This document shows positions 33,936-42,312 of a stretch of DNA of 64,000 bases, in pieces. The DNA is from Pseudomonadota bacterium. Its GTDB lineage: Bacteria > Pseudomonadota > Gammaproteobacteria > Pseudomonadales > Pseudohongiellaceae. The stretch's first letter is position 1. Each line of letters begins with the position of its first letter. The stretch is taken from the NCBI GenBank assembly GCA_027592275.1, contig JAQCKF010000011.1, positions 45,180 through 109,179 of the forward strand, given 5' to 3'. The notes beneath the pieces were generated by a model. It searched no databases. It was given only the letters and a program-made list of their open reading frames with translations, and was not told where the DNA came from. Made by a program: the position numbers and the translations under genes.

Positions 33936-36461
33936 ATGACCAATCGAGCGGCGCCACTAAATCTTCTGGCTATCGCCATTGTCACAGCGTTCAGCGCAGT
34001 GGCTATCGGGCAGGATGTACCCCAGATCGAGGAGATCGCCGTTGTTGGTCGATTTGTTCCGGATGAGAAGCGTGCCACGTCTTCGGTCTCGAATGTTGTC
34101 GGTCAAGAGCAGTTCCAGCGCTCCGGTGATTCTAATATCGCAGAGGGGCTGAAACGCGTCTCTGGCCTCAGCACGGTAGGGGGCAAGTTCGTGTATGTGC
34201 GTGGTCTAGGTGAGCGTTACTCGACAACACTTTTGAACGGCGCTATTTTGCCGAGCCCGGAGCCGCTCAATCGTGTTGTTCCTCTCGACTTATTTCCAAC
34301 CGCCGTATTAGATAGCGTGTTGGTGCAGAAGACTTATTCCGCGCAATTCCCTAGCGAATTCGGTGGCGGGGTACTGCAACTGCGTACCAAGAAGTCGACG
34401 GACGAATTTTTCTGGAATATTACCACTGCAGCCGCTGTGCAGCAGGACGTGAGCTTCAACAATGGCTTCACTTCATCTGGTGGTAGCAAGTCTTGGCTGG
34501 GATATGATGATGACTACCGCGGACTACCGAATGCTCTTGAACAGGTAACTGCAAATGGACAAGAATTACGCAGAGAAAGCCAATTTTTGGGTAGCGGCGG
34601 GTTTTCCCCCGAAGAGCTTCAGGTCATCGGCCGCAGCATAAATAACGATTACACCGCGGACAGAGAGTCTTTGCCTGCTGACTTCAAGTTTGCAACCTCC
34701 CTGGGCAACTCTCATGAGCTAAACGACGATGGCGCGCGCATAAGCTACTTGGCCGCCATCAATTACTCTAATTCTTGGGACACCAACGAGATTGAGCGCA
34801 ATAACTACCGCACCAGCAATGCAGGTTTAGAGATCGGGGACGATCTAGAATTTGTAGGTACCGAACATAGTGTGGACATAAGCAGTTTCTTCACCGCCGG
34901 CATCGACTTTAGTGCGAATCACAACATTCGAACTACTAGCATGATGTTGCGCATGACTGACGATACCGTCTCCGAAACCAGCGGTAATCTAGCGGAGGAA
35001 GACTTCATACGACTAACACAACTAGAATGGGTGGAGCGTGAGCTGTTCTCTAACCAAATCCAGGGCGATCATTATTTTCCTGACTTCAACGAGCTCGTCG
35101 TTAACTGGCGCTATAGTAAGGTAAAGGCAGAGCGAGATTCTCCGGACGACAGAGTGTACCGCTACGATCAGGAGCCTGACGGCAACTTTAGATTTTCTAC
35201 CCGTGCAGACGGCAATGTACGACGCTTCAGTGTGCTGGATGACGATGCTGAAGATTTCGCTGTCGATCTGACTATGGCTTTCTACGGCGCGATGAATTCG
35301 ATAATCACCACTAAGGCAGGCTACGTTCACACTGAGAAGCAAAGAGAATCTGAAGTGCGCCGCTACTCCTTCTTCGATCAGGGTAGTCTTGCCTTTAACG
35401 AAGACCTGCTCGCTCTTCCTCTTGAACAAATTTTGGCGCCACAGAACATCGACCCTGATGGGTTCGAGCTGCGCGAGTTTACTCGACCCACTGACAACTA
35501 TGATGCGATAAATGAGTCTGATGCATTCTACGCGGAAGTTGAAGTCAACATCGATGATAGATACCGTATTAATCTTGGCGCAAGACAAGAAGACTTTAAG
35601 CAGAATGTTAGAACGTTTGATCTATTTCGCGATGTGGAAGTAAATGCCGCGCAGTCCAGTGGGGATATTCTTCCTGCATTCACCGGCACTTACACCAATG
35701 GCGATCATCAGTTCCGACTAGCCTATAGCGAAACCTTGTCACGTCCTGACTTTCGCGAGCTGTCACCGGCTGCATTTACCAACCCCGTTACCGGTAGAGA
35801 AGTGGTGGGAAATCCGGATCTGAAGATTGCTAACATCACCAATTATGACTTTCGTTGGGAGTGGTATTTCGGGTTTGGCGACAGCATGTCATTAGGTCTG
35901 TTCTATAAGGAATTCGAGAATCCGATCGAATCGGTAATTCAACCTGGTGCAGAGGCAAGACAGACGTTCGTGAATGCAGCGGCTGGCGAGAATGCTGGCG
36001 TAGAGTTTGAGATATCCAAGCGCCTAGGCTTTCTCGGGGGTCGCGGAGAAGACTTCTACATCCAGACTAATGTCTCCTTCATCGATTCTAACGTCACGAT
36101 AGCGGAGAAAGACCGCAACGTTCTTACTAGTACCTCTCGCGCACTGCAGGGGCAGTCGGATTGGTTGTTCAACGCCCAGATAGGCTACGAGCCATTCTCC
36201 GGCACTACGGCGACGCTTCTTTATCACTACTTCGGTGAGCGCATCTCTGAGGTAGGCATTGAAGGCGCTCCAGATCTGATTGAACAGCCCTTTGGCGAGC
36301 TAAACAGCGTCGTCATGATTGAATTCACCGACAACTGGAGAATGACTCTCAAGGGTAAGAACCTATTAGACGAAGCGAGCGAAGTCACACAGGGCGGTTT
36401 CATTACTACCGGATTCAATCGAGGTAGAGAGCTCAGTATTCAGATGGACTACCGATTCTAG
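33936..36461 (+). CDS. TonB-dependent outer-membrane receptor (Pho-linked)
   Basis: An 841-residue receptor. The signal peptide ends near AVAIGQ. The plug domain includes EEIAVVGRFVPDEKRATSSVSNVVGQ, IAEGLKRVSGLSTVGGKFVYVRGLGERYSTTLLNGAILPSPEP and FPSEFGGGVLQLRTK. The beta-barrel follows, with the usual FRLAYSETLSRPDFREL and GNPDLKIANITNYDFRWEWYF segments, and the chain ends in YRF as expected for BAM insertion. GGAGCAAAGAGA precedes the ATG. The receptor would import a substrate using TonB energy. Its promoter and the following phoB suggest a phosphorus source, but the ligand is not shown by sequence. Confidence 0.9.
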   Translation: MTNRAAPLNLLAIAIVTAFSAVAIGQDVPQIEEIAVVGRFVPDEKRATSSVSNVVGQEQFQRSGDSNIAEGLKRVSGLSTVGGKFVYVRGLGERYSTTLLNGAILPSPEPLNRVVPLDLFPTAVLDSVLVQKTYSAQFPSEFGGGVLQLRTKKSTDEFFWNITTAAAVQQDVSFNNGFTSSGGSKSWLGYDDDYRGLPNALEQVTANGQELRRESQFLGSGGFSPEELQVIGRSINNDYTADRESLPADFKFATSLGNSHELNDDGARISYLAAINYSNSWDTNEIERNNYRTSNAGLEIGDDLEFVGTEHSVDISSFFTAGIDFSANHNIRTTSMMLRMTDDTVSETSGNLAEEDFIRLTQLEWVERELFSNQIQGDHYFPDFNELVVNWRYSKVKAERDSPDDRVYRYDQEPDGNFRFSTRADGNVRRFSVLDDDAEDFAVDLTMAFYGAMNSIITTKAGYVHTEKQRESEVRRYSFFDQGSLAFNEDLLALPLEQILAPQNIDPDGFELREFTRPTDNYDAINESDAFYAEVEVNIDDRYRINLGARQEDFKQNVRTFDLFRDVEVNAAQSSGDILPAFTGTYTNGDHQFRLAYSETLSRPDFRELSPAAFTNPVTGREVVGNPDLKIANITNYDFRWEWYFGFGDSMSLGLFYKEFENPIESVIQPGAEARQTFVNAAAGENAGVEFEISKRLGFLGGRGEDFYIQTNVSFIDSNVTIAEKDRNVLTSTSRALQGQSDWLFNAQIGYEPFSGTTATLLYHYFGERISEVGIEGAPDLIEQPFGELNSVVMIEFTDNWRMTLKGKNLLDEASEVTQGGFITTGFNRGRELSIQMDYRF

Positions 36462-36578
36462 AGCGTCACCAAACGCTTTTCGTAATATGTTTATTATCAG
36501 ACTAATTTTGAAAAATATATTTTAAACAATGACTTACGGCTTATATGGCGTGCGAATAAATCTAGCATAGGAGCTCAA

Positions 36579-36612
36579 GTGTCACGTAATTGTAATATAC
36601 TGCTGGTTAAAT
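36579..36612 (+). promoter_or_regulatory. Candidate autoregulatory Pho box and promoter of phoB
   Basis: GTGTCAC (36579-36585), GTAA, TTGTAAT (36590-36596), then 10 nt and TTAAAT (36607-36612). Same geometry as the two upstream promoters, with two recognisable half-sites. Transcription would start near 36619 and the mRNA leader would be about 40 nt. Autoregulation by PhoB is known in E. coli. Confidence 0.65.
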
Positions 36613-36656
36613 AAACGTAGTTTTACCCTTTGTTAAATGAAATTATTGGTACACAA

Positions 36657-37367
36657 ATGCCTGAATCAACAATATTGATCGTCGATGATGAAGAAGCAAT
36701 TCGCGATATGGTGGGCATTACTCTCGACCTCGCCGGATTTAGCAGCATTAGCGCAGATAACGCGCACGATGCCCACGTATCCATAATCGACAAGAAGCCA
36801 GACTTGGTGCTTCTCGATTGGATGTTGCCAGATGGCAGCGGTATCGAGCTGGCGCGCAGACTACGCCGCGATGAGATCACCGCTAATCTACCTATAATTA
36901 TGCTGACAGCGAAGACCAGTGAGGATAATAAGGTACAGGGCCTCAGCGAGGGCATCGATGACTATGTAACCAAGCCCTTCTCGCCGCGCGAATTGGTCGC
37001 TCGAATCAAGACTGTACTGCGCCGCGTGGATGGCAAGCAGAGGAACAAGGTGCTGCGTGTGTTCGATCTTCAGCTCGACCCTACGAGTCATCGCACTTCG
37101 ATCGAAGACCACCCTATCCAAATGGGCCCTACGGAATTTCGTCTCTTGAAGTTCTTCCTGTCGAATCAGGAGAAGGTGTTCAGCCGGAATCATATTCAGG
37201 ACGCGGTATGGGGCGGTAACGTCTATTTGGAAGAGCGAACTATCGATGTGCACATCCGTCGCCTGCGCCAGGCTCTGTCCTCGGTTGAGGGCACTTCGAT
37301 CGATTACGCCACACTAGTACAGACAGTACGCGGGGCAGGCTATCGCTTCTCCGTCCGTCAATTCTAG
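36657..37367 (+). CDS. phoB: PhoB-type phosphate response regulator
   Basis: An OmpR-family regulator with a receiver domain (ILIVDDEEAIRDMVG, phosphoacceptor Asp54 in LVLLDWMLPDGSG, Thr84, Lys107 in YVTKPFSP) and a winged-helix DNA-binding domain. LDPTSHR, MGPTEFRLLKFF, NVYLEERTIDVHIRRLRQAL and TVRGAGYRFS are almost diagnostic for PhoB. The frame opens at TTG 36630; ATG 36657 gives 236 residues, close to the usual length, though its ribosome-binding site is weak. PhoR, the usual partner kinase, is not adjacent: a long non-coding stretch and a receptor follow. It may be the housekeeping PhoB or a dedicated paralogue. Confidence 0.9.
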   Translation: MPESTILIVDDEEAIRDMVGITLDLAGFSSISADNAHDAHVSIIDKKPDLVLLDWMLPDGSGIELARRLRRDEITANLPIIMLTAKTSEDNKVQGLSEGIDDYVTKPFSPRELVARIKTVLRRVDGKQRNKVLRVFDLQLDPTSHRTSIEDHPIQMGPTEFRLLKFFLSNQEKVFSRNHIQDAVWGGNVYLEERTIDVHIRRLRQALSSVEGTSIDYATLVQTVRGAGYRFSVRQF

Positions 37368-37530
37368 CTCTAGCTTCTATTATCTCGCTATCTGCGAATC
37401 TCTCTTTCTTGTGCTCGATTTCCAGTGAGTGTCTAAACCCTTTCCTAGAACCGATTCGGGCGCTTATTAAGTAGCGCAGTCCTTTTAATGCTGGTGTTGT
37501 AGCCGTGCTGCTGGCCATCAGGGTTTTCAT
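37240..37530 (-). CDS. Doubtful small basic protein convergent with phoB
   Basis: An ORF of about 96 codons begins at ATG 37530 with GAGGTG 6 nt upstream. Its first 50 residues (MKTLMASSTATTPALKGLRY...) fall outside phoB and look plausibly coding. The last 43 codons overlap phoB antisense. No family was recognised. Either a small overlapping gene or chance. Confidence 0.2.
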   Translation of the reverse strand: MKTLMASSTATTPALKGLRYLISARIGSRKGFRHSLEIEHKKERFADSEIIEARARIDGRRSDSLPRVLSVLVWRNRSKCPQPRTEPGAGDGCAHR

Positions 37531-37952
37531 AGTAGACACCTCACTGCGTAAGCGGTAGCAATCGCCGGCACCTAGCCTTGCGAAGTCAGCACTAGGGACC
37601 TAATCTCGTCCTAAACCTATAAATATGACGAGATTTGTCAATAATGAACTTTCATATAGCGCACCATCAAAGACGCCCAGACATCTACAGAAAACTCTCA
37701 CAAGCCCCTATTTCTCGACAATTGGTAGTAATCGGGAGGTGAAAGAGACAAAAAGCTGCAGAAATTCCCTGATTTTTACAAGATTGTTACAAGATTGTTA
37801 CATATGTGACTGTTTGTTTCTCGGGAACCTGTGTAAGATACGCGCCAAGTAATTCAGTTAGTTCTGAATTACATAACTTCAAATATGGTATCTGGGCACG
37901 GAGCCTCGCGGTTTTGGTCTGGATTTCAACCTATATAAAAGGGAGCGTTTAA
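37368..37952. other. Long leader region of the Oar-like receptor gene
   Basis: 585 bp without a firm gene. The first part may hold the doubtful minus-strand ORF; the last 180 bp carry an 11-bp repeat array, a candidate -10 (TAAGAT, 37834-37839) and a roughly 110-nt leader ending in the ribosome-binding site AAAAGGGAG before ATG 37953. The ORF at 37625 is not protein-like. A leader this long before a probably highly expressed outer-membrane gene could host post-transcriptional control. Confidence 0.4.
37773..37812 (+). repeat. Tandem 11-bp direct repeats upstream of the Oar-like receptor gene
   Basis: Units TTTTTAC-AAGA, TTGTTAC-AAGA, TTGTTAC-ATAT and GTGACTG start at 37773, 37784, 37795 and 37806. 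The 11-bp spacing places each on the same helix face, as for OmpR/PhoB-family dimers. The half-site TTGTTAC is related to, but poorer than, the Pho consensus. The candidate -10 TAAGAT lies in phase, one unit further away than in the three Pho-type promoters. Confidence 0.5.
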
Positions 37953-40886
37953 ATGTTCAAGAGAAAATCACAGGGACGGATGTTAAAGCAGACTGCTCCA
38001 TTTGCAAACGCAAAAAATCCTATCGCTAGAAAGTGCCTGAGTGCCGCAATTTGCGCCTTAGTTCTTACAGTTAGTAATCCTGTTTTTGCGCAATCAACTA
38101 ACGGCGCAGTCCGTGGAACTGTTCAAGGAGCAAGCAACGGTACTGTTGTTGAAGTCATTGATACTTCCAGAGGCACTGCTCGAAGTGAAACTACTGGTAA
38201 TGACGGCGAATTCCGAATTGACGGATTGGCTCCAGGTGTTTACCAAGTCCGTGTGCTTCAAAACGGGGCTGAAGTTGATACCCTAGAGGTTCAAGTTTCA
38301 ATAGGTAGTGCAACTACTGTGAACTTGGCAACTACAACTTCAATGATCAACGAGATCGTTACTACTGGATCTCGACGTGCATCTGTAGACACAAGCATCG
38401 CCGAATCCGGCCTTATAATTAGTGCAGATTTACTGCTAGAAATGCCTATTAAAAGAGACCTGACCTCAGTTGCTCTTCTTGCCCCAGGCGCAAGTGCTGG
38501 TGACAACCGTTTTGGAAATCTGGCATCTTTCGGTGGAGCTTCAGTTGCTGAAAACACTTCTTTCATCAACGGCCTGAATACTACTAACTTCCGAACGGGT
38601 GTTGGTTTTTCCCAGGTTCCCTTTGAATTCTATGACACTCTTCAAATAAAGACTGGTGGTTATGCGGCCAAGTATGGTCGTTCACTGGGTGGCGTAATGA
38701 ACGCTACTGCGAAGAGCGGTTCAAATGAGTGGGATTTCGGTGTTAATACCTACTATAACGACAACAGGTTGAAAACTTCTCCCGATACATATAGCGCTGC
38801 AAATAGGCTTGATGAAGATACAAGTACAACTGCAGACGTCTACGCTTCCGGTCCTATCATCAAAGACCGTTTGTTCTTCTACGCCTTGTACAGCGACGAC
38901 TCACAAGAACAGCGTTATGCGGGACGTCAGTCAGGTCGTGACTATGACTATAACGTAGATGAAGGTTTCTGGGGCGTTAAGCTTGATGGTTATATCACTC
39001 CAAATCATCATGTCGAATACACAGCGTTCTCTGATTCTCGGCAAGGTGTTGAGGGAGTTAATAGCTTCGATGCTAGTACTTATACTCGCGGCGACTTTAT
39101 CGGTAACACGGTTTACGATCAGGGCGGTGAAAACTGGATAGCTAGTTATACCGGTAACTTCGGCAACGATTTACAAGTTTCATTTTCCTATGGTGAAAAC
39201 GAAGCAAATCGCACTACTGCGCCAGCAAGTGCAAGCATCCCTGTCGTATATGAATATGATGGTGGTTTTAACTCAGTTGGCGATTGGTCAAGCTTCACCG
39301 TATCTGAAGGAATCGATATGCGTGAAATGACTCGTGCGGATATTCAGTGGACTGGCTTTGCGAATCATGAGCTTTCTTTTGGTATCGACAATGAGGATAA
39401 CTCATCAGATGAAGCTACTATAAACTCTGGTGGAGCTTACTGGTTACGTGATCCTACAAACGCTTACAACGAATGTACTCCAGTTGAGTGCCCTTCCGGC
39501 GCAAGTGCTCGACTTCGTACTTACAGTGTTGGGGGTTCTTTTTCAACTAAGTCAGATGCCTACTACTTCCAAGACATTTGGCAAGTATCTGATCGTTTGA
39601 CTCTTGAGCTTGGTCTTCGTAATGAGTCCTTCGAAAACATGAATGCCGATGGTGGAGTGTTTGTGGAAGTTACAGACCAGTGGGCACCACGCCTTGCTGC
39701 TGTATATGACCCAACAGGTGACGGCCGATCCAAGTTCTTCGCAAACTACGGTGAGTACTACCTGCCAATCGCTGCGAACACAAACATTCGCATGGCTGGT
39801 AATGAGACTTACATCCAAGATTGGTATGATTGGGATGGTGTTAGTATAGGGGCCCAAGAGGTTCCAACGAACCTTGGTGGCATTTACCAAAATGATGTAT
39901 TTGGTGACGGCACAGTGCCTGACACTCGCTCCGTTACAGACGGTAATATTGAGGCGATGTTCCAAGAAGAATACATCATAGGCTATCAGACTATTTTGGA
40001 CTCCGGTCTTGAACTTGGTGTGAAGGGTATCTATCGTGACTTGGGTACAACTATCGAAGATGTGGCAATCGATGCTGCAGTAATCGATTACTACAACGGC
40101 CCAGGAAACTGGACTGCAGATGGCACTGTTGAAGATACTTTCGGTGGCTTTCATCAGTATGTACTTACCAACCCTGGTAATGACATGAGTGTGTACATTC
40201 CTGAGACTGATGAGCAAGTAACTCTATCAGCTGCGGCACTTGGTTATCCTGAGCCAGTTCGGTCTTACAAGGCTCTTGAGTTCACAATTGGGCGTCCTCT
40301 AGAGAACAACTGGTCAGCCGATTTGTCATACACATGGTCAGAAAGCACGGGTAACCACGAAGGTTATGTTAAGTCAGATAACGGGCAGGACGATGCTGGT
40401 ATCACTACAAACTTCGACCAGCCGGGACTGGTTGACTTCTCCGAAGGTGAATTGCCTAACAGTCGAGCTCACACACTGAAGGCTTATGGCAGCTATTCGT
40501 TCAATAACGGGCTGCGCATTGGTACTAACGTGATTGCGCAATCTGGGCGCCCAATAAGCTGTTTCGGTGTTCACCCAACTGATGATTTCGCTCAAGCCTA
40601 CGGTGCTGCATCTCACTTCTGTGCGGGAAACGCTGTTCCACGTGGTTCACTGGGAGAGACTCCAACGCTGTTCAACATTGACCTGAGTGCACAATATAAT
40701 CTAGAAATTGCCAGCACTGATGTATTGTTGACTCTGGATGTATTCAACATACTTGATCGTTCTAAGGCTTCTCGTGTGAATGAAATAGCCGAAACCGGTG
40801 GTGGTGTGGCGGAACCTGATTACGGGCTTAATTCCGCATATCAGCGTCCACGCGGCGTGCGTCTGAGCGCCCGATTCAACTTCTAG
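37953..40886 (+). CDS. Oar-like TonB-dependent receptor with N-terminal carboxypeptidase-regulatory-like domain
   Basis: A 977-residue outer-membrane receptor. An extended signal peptide ends near NPVFAQS. A CarboxypepD_reg-like domain follows (GAVRGTVQGASNGTVVEV...ETTGNDGEFRIDGLAPGVYQVRV). The plug (residues about 130-260) includes EIVTTGSRRA, SVALLAPGASAGDNRF and YAAKYGRSLGGVMNATAKSG; the barrel ends in ARFNF. This order is that of Oar-type receptors, some of which import peptides or organise the surface. Codon use is shifted to GGT, GTT, ACT and CTT compared with its neighbours, as expected for a very highly expressed gene. A strong terminator follows. Confidence 0.9.
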   Translation: MFKRKSQGRMLKQTAPFANAKNPIARKCLSAAICALVLTVSNPVFAQSTNGAVRGTVQGASNGTVVEVIDTSRGTARSETTGNDGEFRIDGLAPGVYQVRVLQNGAEVDTLEVQVSIGSATTVNLATTTSMINEIVTTGSRRASVDTSIAESGLIISADLLLEMPIKRDLTSVALLAPGASAGDNRFGNLASFGGASVAENTSFINGLNTTNFRTGVGFSQVPFEFYDTLQIKTGGYAAKYGRSLGGVMNATAKSGSNEWDFGVNTYYNDNRLKTSPDTYSAANRLDEDTSTTADVYASGPIIKDRLFFYALYSDDSQEQRYAGRQSGRDYDYNVDEGFWGVKLDGYITPNHHVEYTAFSDSRQGVEGVNSFDASTYTRGDFIGNTVYDQGGENWIASYTGNFGNDLQVSFSYGENEANRTTAPASASIPVVYEYDGGFNSVGDWSSFTVSEGIDMREMTRADIQWTGFANHELSFGIDNEDNSSDEATINSGGAYWLRDPTNAYNECTPVECPSGASARLRTYSVGGSFSTKSDAYYFQDIWQVSDRLTLELGLRNESFENMNADGGVFVEVTDQWAPRLAAVYDPTGDGRSKFFANYGEYYLPIAANTNIRMAGNETYIQDWYDWDGVSIGAQEVPTNLGGIYQNDVFGDGTVPDTRSVTDGNIEAMFQEEYIIGYQTILDSGLELGVKGIYRDLGTTIEDVAIDAAVIDYYNGPGNWTADGTVEDTFGGFHQYVLTNPGNDMSVYIPETDEQVTLSAAALGYPEPVRSYKALEFTIGRPLENNWSADLSYTWSESTGNHEGYVKSDNGQDDAGITTNFDQPGLVDFSEGELPNSRAHTLKAYGSYSFNNGLRIGTNVIAQSGRPISCFGVHPTDDFAQAYGAASHFCAGNAVPRGSLGETPTLFNIDLSAQYNLEIASTDVLLTLDVFNILDRSKASRVNEIAETGGGVAEPDYGLNSAYQRPRGVRLSARFNF

Positions 40887-40957
40887 ACAACCATTCCTTG
40901 CGAGTTTCGGCTCGCTAGGATGTTTGAAGAAGTTCTGTTTCAAAAGTATAAAAAAAA

Positions 40958-40991
40958 AGAGCTAACTCGTAGGAGTTGGCTCTTTTTTTTT
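40958..40991 (+). terminator. Rho-independent terminator after the Oar-like receptor gene
   Basis: Stem AGAGCTAACTC/GAGTTGGCTCT (40958-40968 with 40973-40983, one G-T pair), GTAG loop, flanked by a long A-run before and a nine-T run after. The A-run makes it bidirectional in principle. Confidence 0.93.
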
Positions 40992-41325
40992 GCCTGCGGT
41001 ATTCTGGGCCTCCCAGTCTTTGCTAGGACGCTAAATAGCGTTAAATGGAATTGCTAGGCTAGAAAAGTGCCTAGTAAATGACTAGGAAGTTCGCATTGAC
41101 TCCAGTAATTAATTGTAGTGGTTTCTATGATGCTAGTTGTGGTCCAGCTGCAACGACCAAATGGGTCCAGCGTACAACTTGGGGCTAAAACCTATCATTT
41201 CAAAGTTGGGCTTAAGTCTGTCTTTTAATAATTTGATTTTGATAGAGCTGCGTTAGGAAGAGTTGCTGCTGTCTATCGAAGTTTAGTAGAAGTTTTTTCG
41301 GCTCGCAAACCAGCGCAAAATTCTT
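40992..41325. other. Non-coding stretch with overlapping CTAGG-type hairpins
   Basis: No gene is seen in these 334 bp. Between 41029 and 41086 there are three small inverted repeats: CGCTA/TAGCG (41029-41040), CTAGGC/GCCTAG (41054-41059 with 41069-41074) and CCTAGT/ACTAGG (41070-41075 with 41081-41086). The last two share bases and cannot form together. Confidence 0.35.
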
Positions 41326-42150
41326 TCAGTACATACCTAAGATTCGTCTAGCATCATTCGCCGACGCGGTACTACGATCAAGTAATAGAACGGCATCGCC
41401 GGCCGCCTTAACAAGCGCTGCGTTATCTGCGGCCAGACTATCGTCCGACATAAATAAATTATTCTCGAAACCAACACGGCAATGACCGCCTTGCCGAATA
41501 GCCTCGAGCATGCAGTCTTTCTCACTGGAGCCAAAAGCGCAGAGTGACCAGTGTTGAACTTCTGGAAGATGGGAGAGCAGAGGGGCAAGGTCTGCTGATT
41601 CTGATTGTTGATTTTCCGCATACCGACCTAGAACTAATAATACGGAAATATTTTCATCTGGAACTATTCCTCGCTCCAATAATTTATTGAAATGCAGAAT
41701 GTCTTCTTTGTCGTAGAGTATGTACTGCGGCGCGATACGTTCTCGTTGTAAGAAGCTGAAGAACTCAGCGGAGACTTTTTCATCAACTCCAGCAGGGCTT
41801 ATCTCTCGAATCGCGAGTGATACGGCTTCTGGCCGAAGTTCGCGGACTGTCTGAATCTGCTGTTCTCTGTTATAGATACCGACTGCCTCAGTCGTAATTT
41901 GAATGATGAGCTCCTCACCCACCTGCTGACGAATCGCTCGGATAGCCACTCTGTAGAGTTCAGCATCAAGGCTATGCCTTAGTTTCTTGTCGCGAACGTG
42001 CAAGTGCAACATGCAGGCCCCTGCGTCTAGACAGGCGGCCGCAGTGTGAGCAATCTCCTTCGGGCTGATAGGCAGCTGAGGGTGATCCTGCTGCGTCTTT
42101 CTGGCACCATTCGGCGCCACTGCAATCATCACTACCTCGTTGTGACTCAT
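41326..42150 (-). CDS. BKACE family beta-keto acid cleavage enzyme (DUF849)
   Basis: A 274-residue zinc enzyme of the BKACE family, whose founding member is 3-keto-5-aminohexanoate cleavage enzyme (Kce). These enzymes split a beta-keto acid with acetyl-CoA. Motifs are VAPNGARKT near the start, AACLDAGACMLHLHVRD (zinc His pair) and QITTEAVG. The C-terminal zinc Glu region is less distinct. No Kdd or Kal lysine-degradation partner is nearby, so the substrate is open. It is monocistronic; the promoter should lie in 42151-42312, shared with the divergent START gene. Confidence 0.85.
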   Translation of the reverse strand: MSHNEVVMIAVAPNGARKTQQDHPQLPISPKEIAHTAAACLDAGACMLHLHVRDKKLRHSLDAELYRVAIRAIRQQVGEELIIQITTEAVGIYNREQQIQTVRELRPEAVSLAIREISPAGVDEKVSAEFFSFLQRERIAPQYILYDKEDILHFNKLLERGIVPDENISVLLVLGRYAENQQSESADLAPLLSHLPEVQHWSLCAFGSSEKDCMLEAIRQGGHCRVGFENNLFMSDDSLAADNAALVKAAGDAVLLLDRSTASANDARRILGMY

Positions 42151-42312
42151 GTGACATTCCTTAGCAATTAGTTGATGTAGGCTAGCATAGTCTCAAAGCG
42201 AGGGAGCTACTACAAGGCAGGCAACTGTCGTATGCTAGCGACAAGTTATGTCTAATGTGTCTAGGTTCAGTCTTGTCAGTGCATTATTAATCTATTCACT
42301 CTAGGAGAGAAC

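Noticed and set aside
35022..35588. 188-codon antisense ORF inside the TonB receptor gene
   Set aside because: Fully opposite a strongly supported receptor gene, with shadow-like composition and no ribosome-binding site.
37625..37852. 75-codon ORF in the receptor leader
   Set aside because: Low-complexity, no start signal, and it covers the direct repeat array and the candidate -10.
39552..40217. 221-codon antisense ORF inside the Oar-like receptor gene
   Set aside because: Long only because the biased codon use of the sense gene removes stops on the other strand; His/Ile/Val/Cys-rich and not protein-like.
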